DNA from: Euryodendron excelsum
Taxonomy: Eukaryota; Streptophyta; Magnoliopsida; Ericales; Pentaphylacaceae
Reading direction: 5' to 3'
Length of the DNA: 64,000 nucleotides
Assembly: GCA_033060915.1 (NCBI GenBank)
Contig: CM065378.1
Location: forward strand, 11,143,501-11,207,500
Shown: positions 1-11,029 of the stretch, one piece after another
Numbering within the stretch: the stretch's first letter is position 1
Layout: every line of letters begins with the position of its first letter
Notes under the pieces: generated by a model
Told to the model about the DNA's origin: nothing
The model's database searches: none
Seen by the model: only the letters and a program-made list of their open reading frames with translations
Translations under genes and position numbers: made by a program

Positions 1-1280
1 GTAGGAGTTTAAAGAATTTGGTTAGCAGCATCATTCATGATGGTAAATTTATGGGACATGGAGTGGAGAGAGGAAGAATAGGGGCCATCTAAGGGTTTTC
101 CATATAATTTAGTATTGAGCCTCTCTTTATTATTTTTTTTTTCCTTTTTTGAACTGATTTGGAAATCCTTCTTTTGTGCATATTTTGGCAATGCCCCCAT
201 GGCACTTTCTTGAATTTAAATTTGCTTTACTTATCAATAAAAAAATAAATAATTTGTTTGTGAATAGTGCTTTTTAAAATAGATATTAAAAATTTTTGTT
301 GACATTGTTTTTCCAATATATAGAATGCCGAAAATAATTTCTTCCTATTTTGTCCTAATAAAATATAATATTTTTGTAACATAAAAAAAGGAAGAAAGTG
401 CTATTATTTTCATATATATAAAATATATTTGTTTGTTTTTGTGTCCCTGCCGTTCTATGCTTCTCATTCCTGGCATGTGCAAGTTGTGAAGTGCATGTAG
501 TTGGAAATTGGCATGCAACTTAGGAATTGATTTGAATGAAAAATTAATAATGGATATATTAAATTATGAATTTTTTTTTTGCACGTCACTTGTGTAAAAG
601 CCTTTTCATATTAACAATGTAATAAAGTTTACTTCTTATAGTTGTTAGCATTTTTCACTTTTAAGAAAAATGAGGGTATAATGTATTTGAAAGACGGAAC
701 TTATTTAAAAATGAATGGCCTTTATTTAAAATTCGAGACATGTAACAGCTTATACAAACAAAGGGAAGGAAATCAAAAAAGGATATGAAAAAATGGAAGA
801 AAGAAAAAGACAGGAATATGGATCATTGATGCATTAGATTTTTAGAATGCTGAGGTTATCTTCAAAATGAGCACTAGTATTTTAAATATGGAGACGTCTA
901 GGGTCCTACATATGCAAAAAGGAGAAAGAAAAGAAAGAAGAAAAAAAGGAGGGCGAGATGTGGATCCACCCTATTTTATAGGGATGGGTAGTATGTTCCC
1001 AGCTGACTTGGTAAAGTCTGTTTCTTTTGCTGGTGTCGTAACAGTGCATTCCCATTTGTCCGATAGGCAGCAAGGAGAGAATTCTAGAGAGAGAAAGAGA
1101 GAAAGGAAGAGAAATTTCTAGAATCAGGGAGAGAGAGCTCAGAGAGGCAGTGAAGGAGAGATATAGAGACATACGCAAACAAGGAAAACGAGAAGAGAGA
1201 GAGAGAGAGAGGGTTGGCCATGGGTGATGTCATTGTGACATAGGGTGGGGAGGGGGTTGCCTTAGAAATTTTATACATGT
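1..1280. other. Intergenic, no supported gene; GA-rich stretch near its end
   Basis: No open frame here resembles a known protein and none has plausible splice partners. The first 840 bases are AT-rich with short homopolymers. From about 910 to 1215 the plus strand is strongly purine-rich, with runs of GA and GAAA ending in a GAGAGA tract. Such tracts are common in plant promoters and leaders, so this could precede an unrecognised transcript, but nothing in the sequence proves it. Confidence 0.5.
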
Positions 1281-2480
1281 ATATAGATAAGGAAATTCCT
1301 AGGTTTCATGAAATTAATGTATTTCAAGTCATTGTATGTCATAATCTTTCGACTTCCATACTGGTATTATTCTAGAGGATGAAGTTTGTCATTCACATTG
1401 TGGAAAACAAAATGGAATAATTTTCTATTTACTCCATATGTGATGTCTCATTTACTCTTGCCCGACTAATGATGATGAAATTTTGTGTATATGTATATTC
1501 ACATTCTGTGTATAATCTCAATTTGTCATGTGGGCTTCAGCTGGATATCAAGCACCACCCAGTTCCTCTCTGACCTGCTTTGTACTAGTTTAGTTATATG
1601 GGTTCAAACTCATAATCCAAACAGCTGAAGGATAAGGAAAATAACAAGTCAGTGTTGAAAAATTGCATGAACAAATTGGGAAGGTTGGAGTGCGTTTTTC
1701 TTTTCCTCATTTGAATGGGTGGGTGAAATTGAAATTGTTAGATACCTCCTGTCATGAACCTTCTTGTTCGTTTGTGATCGTTAATTGGGATATTTTTGCC
1801 TTTTTGCAGATTCGGAATGTGAAGACGAACATGAAGATTGATCCTTGTAAAGATTTGCAGTCACTGCTTTGATGTATGTGGAGGTGCTCTGAAGTTGGTA
1901 AGAAGGCATTTGAACATCCCATGGAAGAAATGGGTATCATATCGTTGTCACCAATATTACACGTAGAAAAAGGTGACAAACATTTTTTAGGATAATAAAA
2001 TCACATTATCTTATACTGATTGGATAAATTCAAGGGCGTTGGCTCTTATTCTAAATCAAACATGCTGATGATCCAATTTCCACGGAATGTTCAAATGTCC
2101 TGAATTTGGCATTTGTACTCAAATCCTTCTGTCTCCTTACTTGGATTGAGAAAAGTACTCTTTTCAGAATTCCTTTTGCAGGTATAGAGCAGTCAAGGCT
2201 TACACGTTCGTAAATGCAAGCTCAATGTTAAGGTCAGATGTGTATGTTAGTTTCGAATGAGATGCAAAAGCAGGTCAATGAAGGGTGGCAACGGACAGAA
2301 ATTTCATTTGTGAGTTGGAAATTTTGTTCGTAATTCATCACATAAACTTCTGGACCTGCTGTCTTAGAGATGAAATTGTTGTGAGGAAAGTTCATTAATT
2401 GTATTGAATTTGTAATACTATCCTGTAACGATTGAACTTGGTGTCTGCAGTGATATTATTAGGCACACTTTCTTTCTTCT
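1281..2480 (+). other. Possible 3' end of an unidentified transcript
   Basis: The stretch has several splice-like signals: a T-rich tract ending in TTTTTGCAG near 1801-1810, a GGTAAG-like donor near 1896, and another TTTTGCAG near 2175-2182. The short frames between them are not recognisable; one ends in an acidic run before a stop near 1832. This could be the last small exons and spliced 3' untranslated region of a gene lying to the left, or chance. No product can be named. Confidence 0.2.
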
Positions 2481-4140
2481 TCTTCCTTTTTTTTTTTTTC
2501 TCTTTTTTCTCCTTCTTAACCAGAAACCTTGGTTGTCCATGAGTGAACTGAATTTAACCTAGTGAGGTTCTCTGCTTACTTATTAATAGCATATTGAAGC
2601 CAGTTGCAAATTTACTGCCATTAATGATTCTTTGTGTAGAAAATAAGAAAAGTATTTGGTTCAGGTGGGTATTTTAGTATGAATAATCAGATGTGAAAAA
2701 CATCATATAATTCTGCACATAATTGTTTCCAGGTACTAATCCAGTTGTGGGGGACATTGAGAGAGCCTACCCTGATTATTTCTCTCTCTAATGAACATTT
2801 TAGACTCAAATGAAACTAGGGAACCATTTTATTGGTATTTGCTATTCCCAAAAAGGCATTTCTCCTTGTTGAAGAAATTTTGATAACCTCTTTTTTTATT
2901 GTTTTATTTTTGGCTTTAGGAAGGTATGGAAAGCCTCTTACATCTCTCGTTGCATGTGTAGTTTGTCCATTCTACAAAAATTAACGTTATGTTTGAATCT
3001 AGGTTAGAAAGGAAAAGGAAATGAAAATGAAAATATTTGAATATATTTATTTTTCCGTGAGTAACTAACTGAAAAAATGAATTCTTTGAGAAATACCGGT
3101 TTATTTTCTCCATATTTCCCATTCCAAGCAAACAATATCAAGAAATTTAGCTCTTCCATTTCATTTTCCTTTCTTTTCTTTTTCCTTTGGTTTCATAAAC
3201 AAATTCAGGTTTTATATATTTTTTTTAAAATTTAAATTTCAAGCACAGCCTATAATGAAATCCTTATTTGTTGCTAGTAAGGTTGTTTAAGAATCAATCA
3301 AATCTGTCAACTTGACCAACTCAACCCAACCCGCTAATATTTGGTCGGTTTTAGTGATCAATTGGGGTGGATAACAGGTGAAATTTGTAAAGTTTTCATT
3401 TTTCGATCAGGGTGGCGAGTCTTTATTACTCTCACCTGCTTAAATCGATCCAAACCGACCTTTTAGAGATAAGACCTGTTATATTACACGAATGAGATTA
3501 CACCCTTATCTTTTATAAGCTTTATCTTTTCCCGTGAGACTCAATTATCAATTCTTATCATTGTACCTATTAGGCTACTACTTAATACCTAATAGATTAC
3601 CATTCTACAAATTTAAGTCAGTATTTTTTATTCTAATCATAGGACTGTTAAAAAATTCATCAAATTTATCAACCCGACTCAAATCAAGCCAATCACAAAT
3701 CAAGTCAAATCGGTTTCAAAATTTGTGAAATCGACTTTGACGGATCGGTTGGCAGCTCATTACATAACTGGCCCAACCCAATCCATGAACACTCCTAATT
3801 GCTAATTGTAATTAGGGTGGTCATTGGCCTGAGAGCCTAATAAGCCCGTTCAAACCCGTTTATAAATTATATATTAAATAAATTTTATGTTAAATGAGCA
3901 TGTTTAGGCAGATTTAAAATTTTAATTTTTTTAATTGAATGTAGTTGAAATTTGATTTTGGTACCGATGATAAATTTTTTTTGCGTATATTACTGGAGAA
4001 GGAGAAAGTCTGGCGCACCCAGGCTCAATCTAAAAAACCCCGAGTTGCCCAGCGTACAGCACAACCGGATTAGCCAGTGAAACCGGTTCTCCTCCAAAAG
4101 CCGTTCAAATTATGAGCAATCATTTTCGGGGTTCAATATC
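2481..4140. other. Intergenic, degenerate repeat-like DNA
   Basis: No gene is supported. The part from about 3290 to 3800 is a degenerate stretch rich in words such as CAACCC and CAAATC and their complements, a style typical of old dispersed plant repeats. No clean terminal repeats or target duplications were found. An AT-rich interval follows up to the leader of the next gene. Confidence 0.4.
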
Positions 4141-4149
4141 AGCCCAAAT

Positions 4150-4254
4150 CAGACCCTCCAAGCTCACTCTCACGACTTCTCAACTCTCTCCTCTCGCTTT
4201 TCTGATTCGGTCTCCGCTCGACGCGGCGGCCGGCCGGTGGTCGGGAAAACAAAG
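4150..4254 (+). other. Probable 5' untranslated first exon of the PAC1-like gene
   Basis: A pyrimidine-rich, locally GC-rich stretch ends in AAAG followed by GTCAGT, a good plant splice donor at 4255. The matching acceptor is TTTGACAG ending at 6263, 28 bases before the PAC1-like start codon. CT-rich leaders with a leader intron are common in plant housekeeping genes. The transcription start is not visible and is placed only roughly. Confidence 0.45.
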
Positions 4255-6263
4255 GTCAGTTTCTCTGTCTCTCATGGACTTATAGTTTTCTTCTTCCTCT
4301 CTCTCGTTTTCGATCTTGTTTGCTTCTTGCTACTATGGTAAATAAATAATTTGTTTCAGTCACATAATTCATTCTAATTACAGTCTCTTAGGTAAGCATT
4401 TTGAATCTCCGGAGTTGAAAATTCGGTATTTCGTGCGGAATCATCATGATCTCTCCCTCTCTCTCTGATTTTTCGCTTCAAATGTTGGGTCTAATGTCTC
4501 AATAGATGATACTCTAAAAACCAGTTTAACAATGGAGAATCAATATTTGTATTGGGTTGTAGTCATGTTAAGGTATCAATATCATTATATTTCATGTGGC
4601 AGCATATTTCCTTTTCTCACTCTAAACCTGTGGTAATTAATGGTCCAACTTTATGTGTACATTTGAGTTTTAAACCATATGCCTTGTGTTGCTGTTAGAA
4701 GATTTCTTGATAGAGCGTATATGGAATCTGAGTTACCGATTTCTCTGAAATTGGAAGATGAGCTGGAATTGTGGGGGCCTGTGGAGAAGTAGAATTTCTT
4801 AGATCACATATAATGTGGGCTGACCTTTTCTTTTCAAGACATTTTTATTGAGTGAAATCCATGCTACTTTTAATATTGAGGTTTGCTTAATTGGATAAAG
4901 TGTTGGCGGTTTAGGGTCTAGTGGCAATGTGAGTATGACTCGAATCGATGTACTCTTTACTTCATTGTGTTCCTTTTATATCGTTGGTTAATGATGCACG
5001 CACAGAGGGATGTTACTTTTGGGGTTGCGATGTAACTGATGTTTCTGATGTGGACCATTGCAAAACTGATCATCTCTATTTTATGCATAAACCGATTGAT
5101 TTTTCTTTCGTTAATTCAATGATATGCTTGGTTCCATATTTTGATGGTAATACTTGCCAAAAAATATATATATGTGATGATAACCTGTTCCAACATTCAA
5201 CTGTGTATGTGTCCAACTTTGAGAGTTGTGAACATATGCTTGTGAACTTTTCATTTCCATCTACTGTTTAGATTCATGTTCTTCTCCCTCTGGTGCCTTT
5301 TAGTGAACACGCTTACTTATCAAAAAAAATTTGTCTGATATCGAAGAGGGTGGTGCTAGCCAAAATGCATGTGTCTGAGGTATTATTCATTGTGATAATC
5401 ACGTAATAGCTTTCTGCAAGTACCTTCTACACTGTGTGATTGAAATTACATTGATTTTCTAGCTTGCTCTTCAAACAAGCCTATCTGTACCTCCAAAGAG
5501 TATAAAAGAGAGGTATTTTTGTCCTTAGAAGTGATGCTTGATGGTAGCCAAAATGCACGTGTCTACTACTAGTGGTAAAGATGGCAATTTACCAGAGGTG
5601 TTTTTAAAGTAGACAGTGGAAAATATAAATTTGGTGTACTTATAGTATAAGAAAGGGTCTCAAAGTATTTATGCCTATAGAGGGTCAATTAACCATAATA
5701 TGATCAATTCAAAATTTGACTAGTGACTACCTAATGCCTTGTTTTATGTTACATGAGTTCTTCTAAATTTTTTAAATACGCACACTTGACATGTGGGTTA
5801 GTGTGTATGAAATATGAGTTTGATATGTCTAGTTGGACAAGTATTCAACAAATATGTTTAAGTAGAAGTGTTTACTATCAAACTATGCATAAAACTCCCA
5901 TTGTATGCATAAAAAACTCAGTTTTTTTGTAAACACCATTTTACCCTAAATAAATGAAGAAGTATTTGTAATATGAAATTTTGAGTTTTCTAGTGTCCTT
6001 GAACACTTGTACGGGAGTCCATGCAACATTGACTTTATTTAGGCATAGAATGAATTTGTGATAACTTTGTAATGAGTGATTTTCATAAGGCCTTTTTCCT
6101 AAGACAGACTGAATGGTTAAAACCTAAAATCTTTACCATATGCTCTTAATTTAGTTCTTTGTGCAACTTGTCTGGTTATGCCAATGCACCCAACCTACTA
6201 GGTTGCACCAAGCTACTTGAGATTATGAATCTGATGACATATCTTCCTTGCATAATTTGACAG
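4255..6263 (+). other. Probable 5'-leader intron of the PAC1-like gene
   Basis: Bounded by GTCAGT at 4255 and a T-rich CAG acceptor at 6261-6263. It is T-rich on the plus strand, as plant introns usually are. The 107-codon frame at 4948-5271 resembles no known protein and I treat it as chance. The right part (about 5781-6010) carries a dispersed repeat also found in an intron of the TTM gene. Confidence 0.4.
5781..6010. repeat. Dispersed repeat, copy 1 (mate at about 21825-22050)
   Basis: This segment and 21825-22050 share long collinear stretches, including GTTTGATATG, TATGCATAAAACT, GTAAACACCATTTT and CTAGTGTCCTT, with small indels between them. Both lie inside introns of unrelated genes. 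No terminal inverted repeat or target duplication was defined, so the family is unassigned. Confidence 0.55.
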
Positions 6264-6291
6264 AATTTGGATAACAGTACATAGCGAAGAC

Positions 6292-7652
6292 ATGGAAGAT
6301 GTAATAACAGCCATTCCCCCACCTTCAAGGTTCTTTTTGGAAGATCTTAACAACTTCACTCCTTCACCACCACCTCTTCCACCTCCCTTCCTGTTGTTCT
6401 CTACCCCTAGCCCAAACAAACCCGTCCGCCCCTCACTCCTCATCATTGCCTTATCTACTCCATCTCTTCATATCTTCCACCACTTGTGCTCTAAAACATT
6501 AATTGGAACCCTCATCCTTCCTGAGATCCCCTTCTCTGGAAACTCTATTGAACCCTCTCTCAGGGACAAATCCTGCAATCTTTATGCCCTCGGTGGTGAT
6601 GATAATTTGGTCATCATTGTCTCTGTCTAGGAAGCACGGACACTCCGTTTAGGGTGCCGTATCCGTGTCGGACACATGTCGGACACACATACTCCTCGGA
6701 CACACCGGGACACGTGTCAGACACGCCAATTGGAGTGTCCAATATTTTTATTAATATTTTTTCAAGTGGACACTTATCGGACACATCGGGGACACGCGTG
6801 TCCAACTATTGGACACATTTTGGGACACGCTGGAGTTAAAATGTTATTGTTAAAAGTATTAAATAGAGTCTAATTTATAAATCTCAAAACTGTAAAACAC
6901 CAAAACATAAAATGCCCAAATCCAATTCTTCAAATCCTTAACTTGTTAGTAATTGTATTATAATTGTGAACTTATTTAGTTATTTTCATCTTATTTTTGG
7001 TGATTTATGAATTTTATGTTCACATACACAACAAACAAAAAATGTATAAAAATATTTTTTTTGCCGTGTCCCTGCCGTATCCGTGTCCTCACTTTTTGAA
7101 AATGCTGTGTCCCGTGTCCGTATCTGTGTCCGTATCCGTACCCGTGTCCGTATCCGTGCTTCTTAGGTCTCTGTCCAGCACCGAGTTGCTGGAGAGAGAT
7201 CTCATGCAGTTGCAAAGTTGCTGATTGGTGAACAGATTGTTCCAGGAAAGGTGTGGATCTTGGATTCAGTTCAAACCAGAAACTTCCGGGGTAAGCTGTC
7301 ATCAGATGAAACATTTGCCTTCAAGCTGGAAACATCAGAGCAAAGAAAGGGGCTGGGCGATGGTCCTGGAGATTCCTTGCTGTTAAAAGGTGCAGACTAT
7401 TTTCCATCAGGAAGTGTAGTAGATGGCTTGAGTGCTGCCTTATTGGGTCGATGCCAGATGAAGAAGATCAAGGGAACTCTTTGTGTTTCCTGGCCTGAAT
7501 TTGGTGGTTCTGTGGCATCGTTAGTCAAGTCTTTAGTGCTCAAGGGCAACTTACCTGGCTTGGAATATGGCATTGAAGGTGAGGGTGAAGAAATATGTTT
7601 GAGATTTGGTCATATAACGGATCGTCCTCTTGATTCTGAGTTATATACCTGA
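6292..7652 (+). CDS. PAC1: Proteasome assembly chaperone 1-like protein, coding exon split by a hAT MITE
   Basis: PAC1 pairs with PAC2 and docks on the 20S proteasome alpha ring during assembly. The ATG at 6292 opens a plant-type N-terminus (MEDVITAIPPPSRFF), followed by the LLIIALSTPSLHIFHH core region. The frame runs to GTC TCT GTC at 6619-6627 and then meets a TAG made by an inserted element (6627-7166). It resumes in the correct phase at 7167 (GTC TCT GTC CAG) and runs to TGA at 7650-7652. Joining 6292-6618 to 7167-7652 gives 270 residues, close to the usual family length. The protein ends in Leu-Tyr-Thr, an HbYX motif of the kind used by Pba1/PAC1 chaperones to enter alpha-ring pockets. 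Unspliced, translation stops after 112 residues and loses that motif. The GT at 6619 and AG at 7165-7166 could act as a new intron, but the donor (GTCTCT) is weak. Family assignment is from memory and fairly secure; functionality is uncertain. Confidence 0.75.
6627..7166. mobile_element. Non-autonomous hAT-type element (MITE), copy 1, inside the PAC1-like exon
   Basis: A 540-bp insertion begins CTAGGAAGCACGGA and ends with the near-perfect inverse, CCGTGCTTCTTAG. It is flanked by the 8-bp target duplication GTCTCTGT (6619-6626 and 7167-7174). An 8-bp duplication with short terminal inverted repeats is the signature of hAT elements. It has no transposase frame. The left 215 bp are packed with GGACAC words and the right 100 bp with the complement GTGTCC, like transposase-binding subterminal repeats. 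A second 540-bp copy lies at 25691-26230. Confidence 0.88.
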
Positions 7653-9101
7653 TAAGTTAGTTTTGTGATGCTCACTCTTTTGATATCATAGACACCACCA
7701 TCCTCTTTTTACCTTTTATTTTCGATTTGTTTTTTCTGTTTTTGGGGGGGGCTGGTTTGGGGCTGGTGGTAAGTTTCAAACTATTGTGACCTCATAGGGG
7801 ACATCTTCTTTTGCATTTACATTGTGTCATAAAGATCTGTTTCTCCACACTTTGGGAATTTTTTTTTTGTTTGAAGCACATGTTTATGGCAGTTCTTATT
7901 GTACTATGAACACATTTAGCTCAAGGTCACCATATGCTGAAAAATGCAGGTCCAATTCTGAGAGGTGATGCACTGAAAATGCATAGATTGAGCTTGTTTT
8001 TAACATGCTGATGATTACATCTTTGAGCCAAGCATTGCTGCCCAACTGCCAAAGCTTTAGCTCTGTTACAGACCCCCCATTTTTCTTGGTTTGGTCTTGA
8101 CAAATAATGAATCACAATTTCTAAATGTTAGCATCATCTTCTCTTGATTAGAGTCTACGGAGGAGGAGAGGTGATGATCAAGACATTGCCTACATTGCAG
8201 GATGAAAGTCAAATTGAATGTGAATTTTGGTGTTTTATATATATACATATGTATATATAGTTACACATTTCAGATTTCCATAGTAGAAAAGCAAGCAAAA
8301 TGTAAGGGAAACTTCATGGATTCTTGTTTCTGAAGAAAATGCATGTGAGACGGATAACGTGTTGATTGACTTTTTGATTGCATGGAGATTAATGAAGAAA
8401 TCGTACACACTTAGCTTCTGCAACAAATAAAAGCGATGAAATCTCCATCCTGAGGACACTTTCTCACACATTAGCCAAAAAAAAAACTGCTTATTTGAGA
8501 TACAATTCTCAACCAAAAAATCAAACCCTACAAAAAAAAAATTAGAATAATTGAAGTTTGTTATTAAAAAAAAAATCATGAATGAGGGTTTAAATTTGTC
8601 GTGATCTGATCGGCTTTAACTGGACTAAAGGTTAATCAGATTACACTAAGCACATGATTGTATATTAGTACTTTTTTCTTATATGGTCCAGCTGATGAAC
8701 TGCTGTCAAAAAGCAGTTATCCTAACTTGGATTATCAAATTATCCTATGCAATTAATTAATAGAATTTTTTCTCTTTAAGCTGTCTCATCCAAGAAGTTT
8801 CATTATGTTTAATATATGATAGTCTCTACATTTAGAGAGATCCAAGCAATTTCGATCTTCAGTTTGGGAAAAAGTTGCGTAAACATTAGCTGTTATCAGA
8901 AAAGCCAATATTTTAGTTTGGTCGCTTGCCCATATCTTTCAAGAAATACATCTGTGTGTGCGCGCGCGTGTGGTAACTTTGGTTTTGGGAATGCCCACCA
9001 ACCAGACCTATATTAGTTACATCCTCTCTTGACTATAAACATTTTTACACCAAATACTCAAACGTCCATGACCTTCATCAGCATCCTACATTCTTCTTAC
9101 C
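7653..9101. other. Intergenic, no gene seen
   Basis: The segment holds the 3' flank of the PAC1-like gene and the promoter region of the peroxidase gene. It includes a G-run near 7744-7750, several A- and T-runs, and a short TGTGTG/CGCGCG stretch near 8953-8970. The small open frames resemble nothing known. Confidence 0.5.
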
Positions 9102-9114
9102 TATATATATATAT
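9102..9114 (+). promoter_or_regulatory. TATA box of the peroxidase gene
   Basis: The run TATATATATATAT lies 64-76 bases upstream of the peroxidase ATG. This leaves room for a transcription start about 30 bases downstream and a short CT/CA-rich leader. The position is inferred from spacing. Confidence 0.55.
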
Positions 9115-9177
9115 GTCACAGACCCACCCATCTCTCCGAATCTCCCCCTCAGTACAAGAAAAGCATAACACTGAAAA

Positions 9178-10871
9178 ATGGCATCGTCCCTTTCTTCACG
9201 GCCATCATCTCTGCATTTCATGCTTCTGGTTTTCTCCATTTTTAGCATCAGCTTGCATGCAAGTGATCCTCCTCTCACACTAGACTATTATACATCTACG
9301 TGCCCGACTGCACTTGAGATTGTGAGGAGAGAGATGGAATGTGCAGTTCTCACTGATCCACGAAACGCGGCCTTGATTCTTCGACTTCATTTCCATGACT
9401 GCTTTGTTCAGGTCTGCATCTTTAGGGTCTATTTCGTGAAGCTTATTCAAAACTTTTTTCTAGTTGGCTTTTTGTACTTACAATTTTTTTATCTTTTACC
9501 TTAATAAGCTAACCTAAGGTTAAAAAATAAAAAACAAAAAAAAATTGGTCTAAGCAAAAAAAAAAAAAAAAAAGCTAACCTTAAAAAGCTTGACAAACAG
9601 TGCTACTAAACGGCCCTTAATATCCATAACATGGCTTTTAGTATCAATTTATAATAGTTTTTGATGGGTGCAGGGGTGCGATGGATCGGTTTTGCTAGAT
9701 GACACAATCACTCTACAAGGAGAAAAGAAAGCTTCCATTAATCTACATGCTTTGAAAGGTTTCAGAATCATTGATAGAATCAAGAACTATCTCGAGTCAG
9801 AGTGCCCCGGTATAGTCTCCTGCTCCGATATCCTCACCGTTGCTGCAAGAGATGCAGTTCTTCTGGTATGCTAATAACAATATATATAGATATAGATATA
9901 TATATCAAAAGTTGCATATTTCTATTGTTGGGTAGATATTGTTACAATTGCTTGTAATGTTTGCAGGTTGGTGGACCTTATTGGGATGTTCCTCTGGGAA
10001 GAAAGGACTCCAAAACTGCAGGCTATGCTCTAGCAGACGTAAATCTTCCTACTTCAGATGAGGGACTTCTTTCTATCATTGCCAAGTTTGTTTACCAAGG
10101 GCTCTCAGTCACTGATATGGTAGCTCTTTCTGGTGAGCACCATATATATGTATATATACGCTTTTCTGAAACCTCCATTTCAGTTCTAACATTGTACTTG
10201 CATGTCTTTTTCTTTGACAATCATGCAGTATTTGGCTACTAATCATGTTTATTTAAGTGGAGACAAAAATGAAGTTACTATGAGTTTTGGGAAGTTCAAG
10301 AAAGAATTTTCCTTGAAAATATCAACTTTTTCTAGGAAAAAAGAAACATAATGAAGAAGATTTTTTTTTTCCAGAGAATTCAAGAGACATATGGGAATTT
10401 TTTTTCCTATTATTATATGGGTTTTGACATTGCTTGTGATCTGCAGGGGCTCATACAATTGGCATGGCGCGCTGCGTGAATTTCCGAGCAAGAATTTATG
10501 GAGATTTTGAAGCAACTTCAGTGGTGAATGCAATGTCTGAAACATATCTCACCAACTTGAGATCTATTTGCCCGGCTGCAGGAGGAGGAGACGATAATGA
10601 AACAGCTATGGACTATTTTACACCAAACCTTTTCGACAATTACTTCTACCATTTACTGTTGCAAGGAGAGGGACTACTAAATTCTGACCAGGAACTGTAT
10701 TCTAGTGTTCTTGGAGTTGAAACAAAGAAGCTTGTGCAGCAGTATGCCGAGAATCCGATTGCTTTCTTCGAGCAATTCTCAGAGTCCATGGTGAAGTTGG
10801 GAAATATCACAAATCCAGAGACCTATATTGATGGGGAAGTTAGGAAGAATTGCAGGTTTGTGAACACATGA
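9178..10871 (+). CDS. PER11: Class III secretory peroxidase, most like Arabidopsis peroxidase 11
   Basis: A haem peroxidase for the secretory pathway or apoplast that oxidises phenolics with hydrogen peroxide. Coding exons are 9178-9411, 9674-9865, 9967-10132 and 10447-10871, the classic four-exon plan, giving 338 residues. It starts with a hydrophobic signal peptide (about residues 1-28, ending near HAS). The distal haem site is LRLHFHDCF with catalytic Arg and His, and the proximal His lies in GAHTIG, rebuilt across the exon 3-4 junction. All eight conserved cysteines are present (STC, HDC, GCD, SEC, VSC, ARC, SIC, KNC) plus one extra in MEC, which I recall from PER11. The C-terminus NCRFVNT is standard. 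All splice sites are GT-AG in phase and no lesion was seen. The family is certain; the PER11 assignment comes from memory of that protein. Confidence 0.93.
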
Positions 10872-11029
10872 TCATCGTCGGCTGGAATTTGTTGTTTTGC
10901 GATATTTGTTTGTCATGTCAAGAAGTGTAAGTCCCAAATTTTGTGCAATACAGATAATGAAAATTTGAAGTTTGTCTTTGATTAATCTTGAACGCATAGA
11001 AGTAGTGCTATGATGTCTCTAACTAACTT

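Noticed and set aside
906..1178. 90-codon Ser/Leu-rich frame on the minus strand
   Set aside because: Arises from the GA/GAAA-rich tract; no protein family resemblance and no splice context.
2985..3180. MITE-like purine/pyrimidine inverted segment
   Set aside because: Weak complementarity between its halves and no clean terminal repeat or target duplication could be identified.
4948..5271. 107-codon frame in the PAC1 leader intron
   Set aside because: No recognisable domain; AT-rich intron sequence with suitable splice sites on both sides.
6627..7166. Mutator-type MITE with 9-bp duplication as the identity of the 540-bp element
   Set aside because: A 9-bp duplication can be read at each site, but only by making the element ends asymmetric, and in opposite directions in the two copies. 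An 8-bp duplication with symmetric CTAGG...CTTAG ends fits both copies.
6991..7314. 107-codon minus-strand frame with GYGHGYG repeats
   Set aside because: It lies mostly in the MITE terminal repeats and runs antisense into the PAC1 exon; a shadow of repeated GTGTCCGTATCC DNA.
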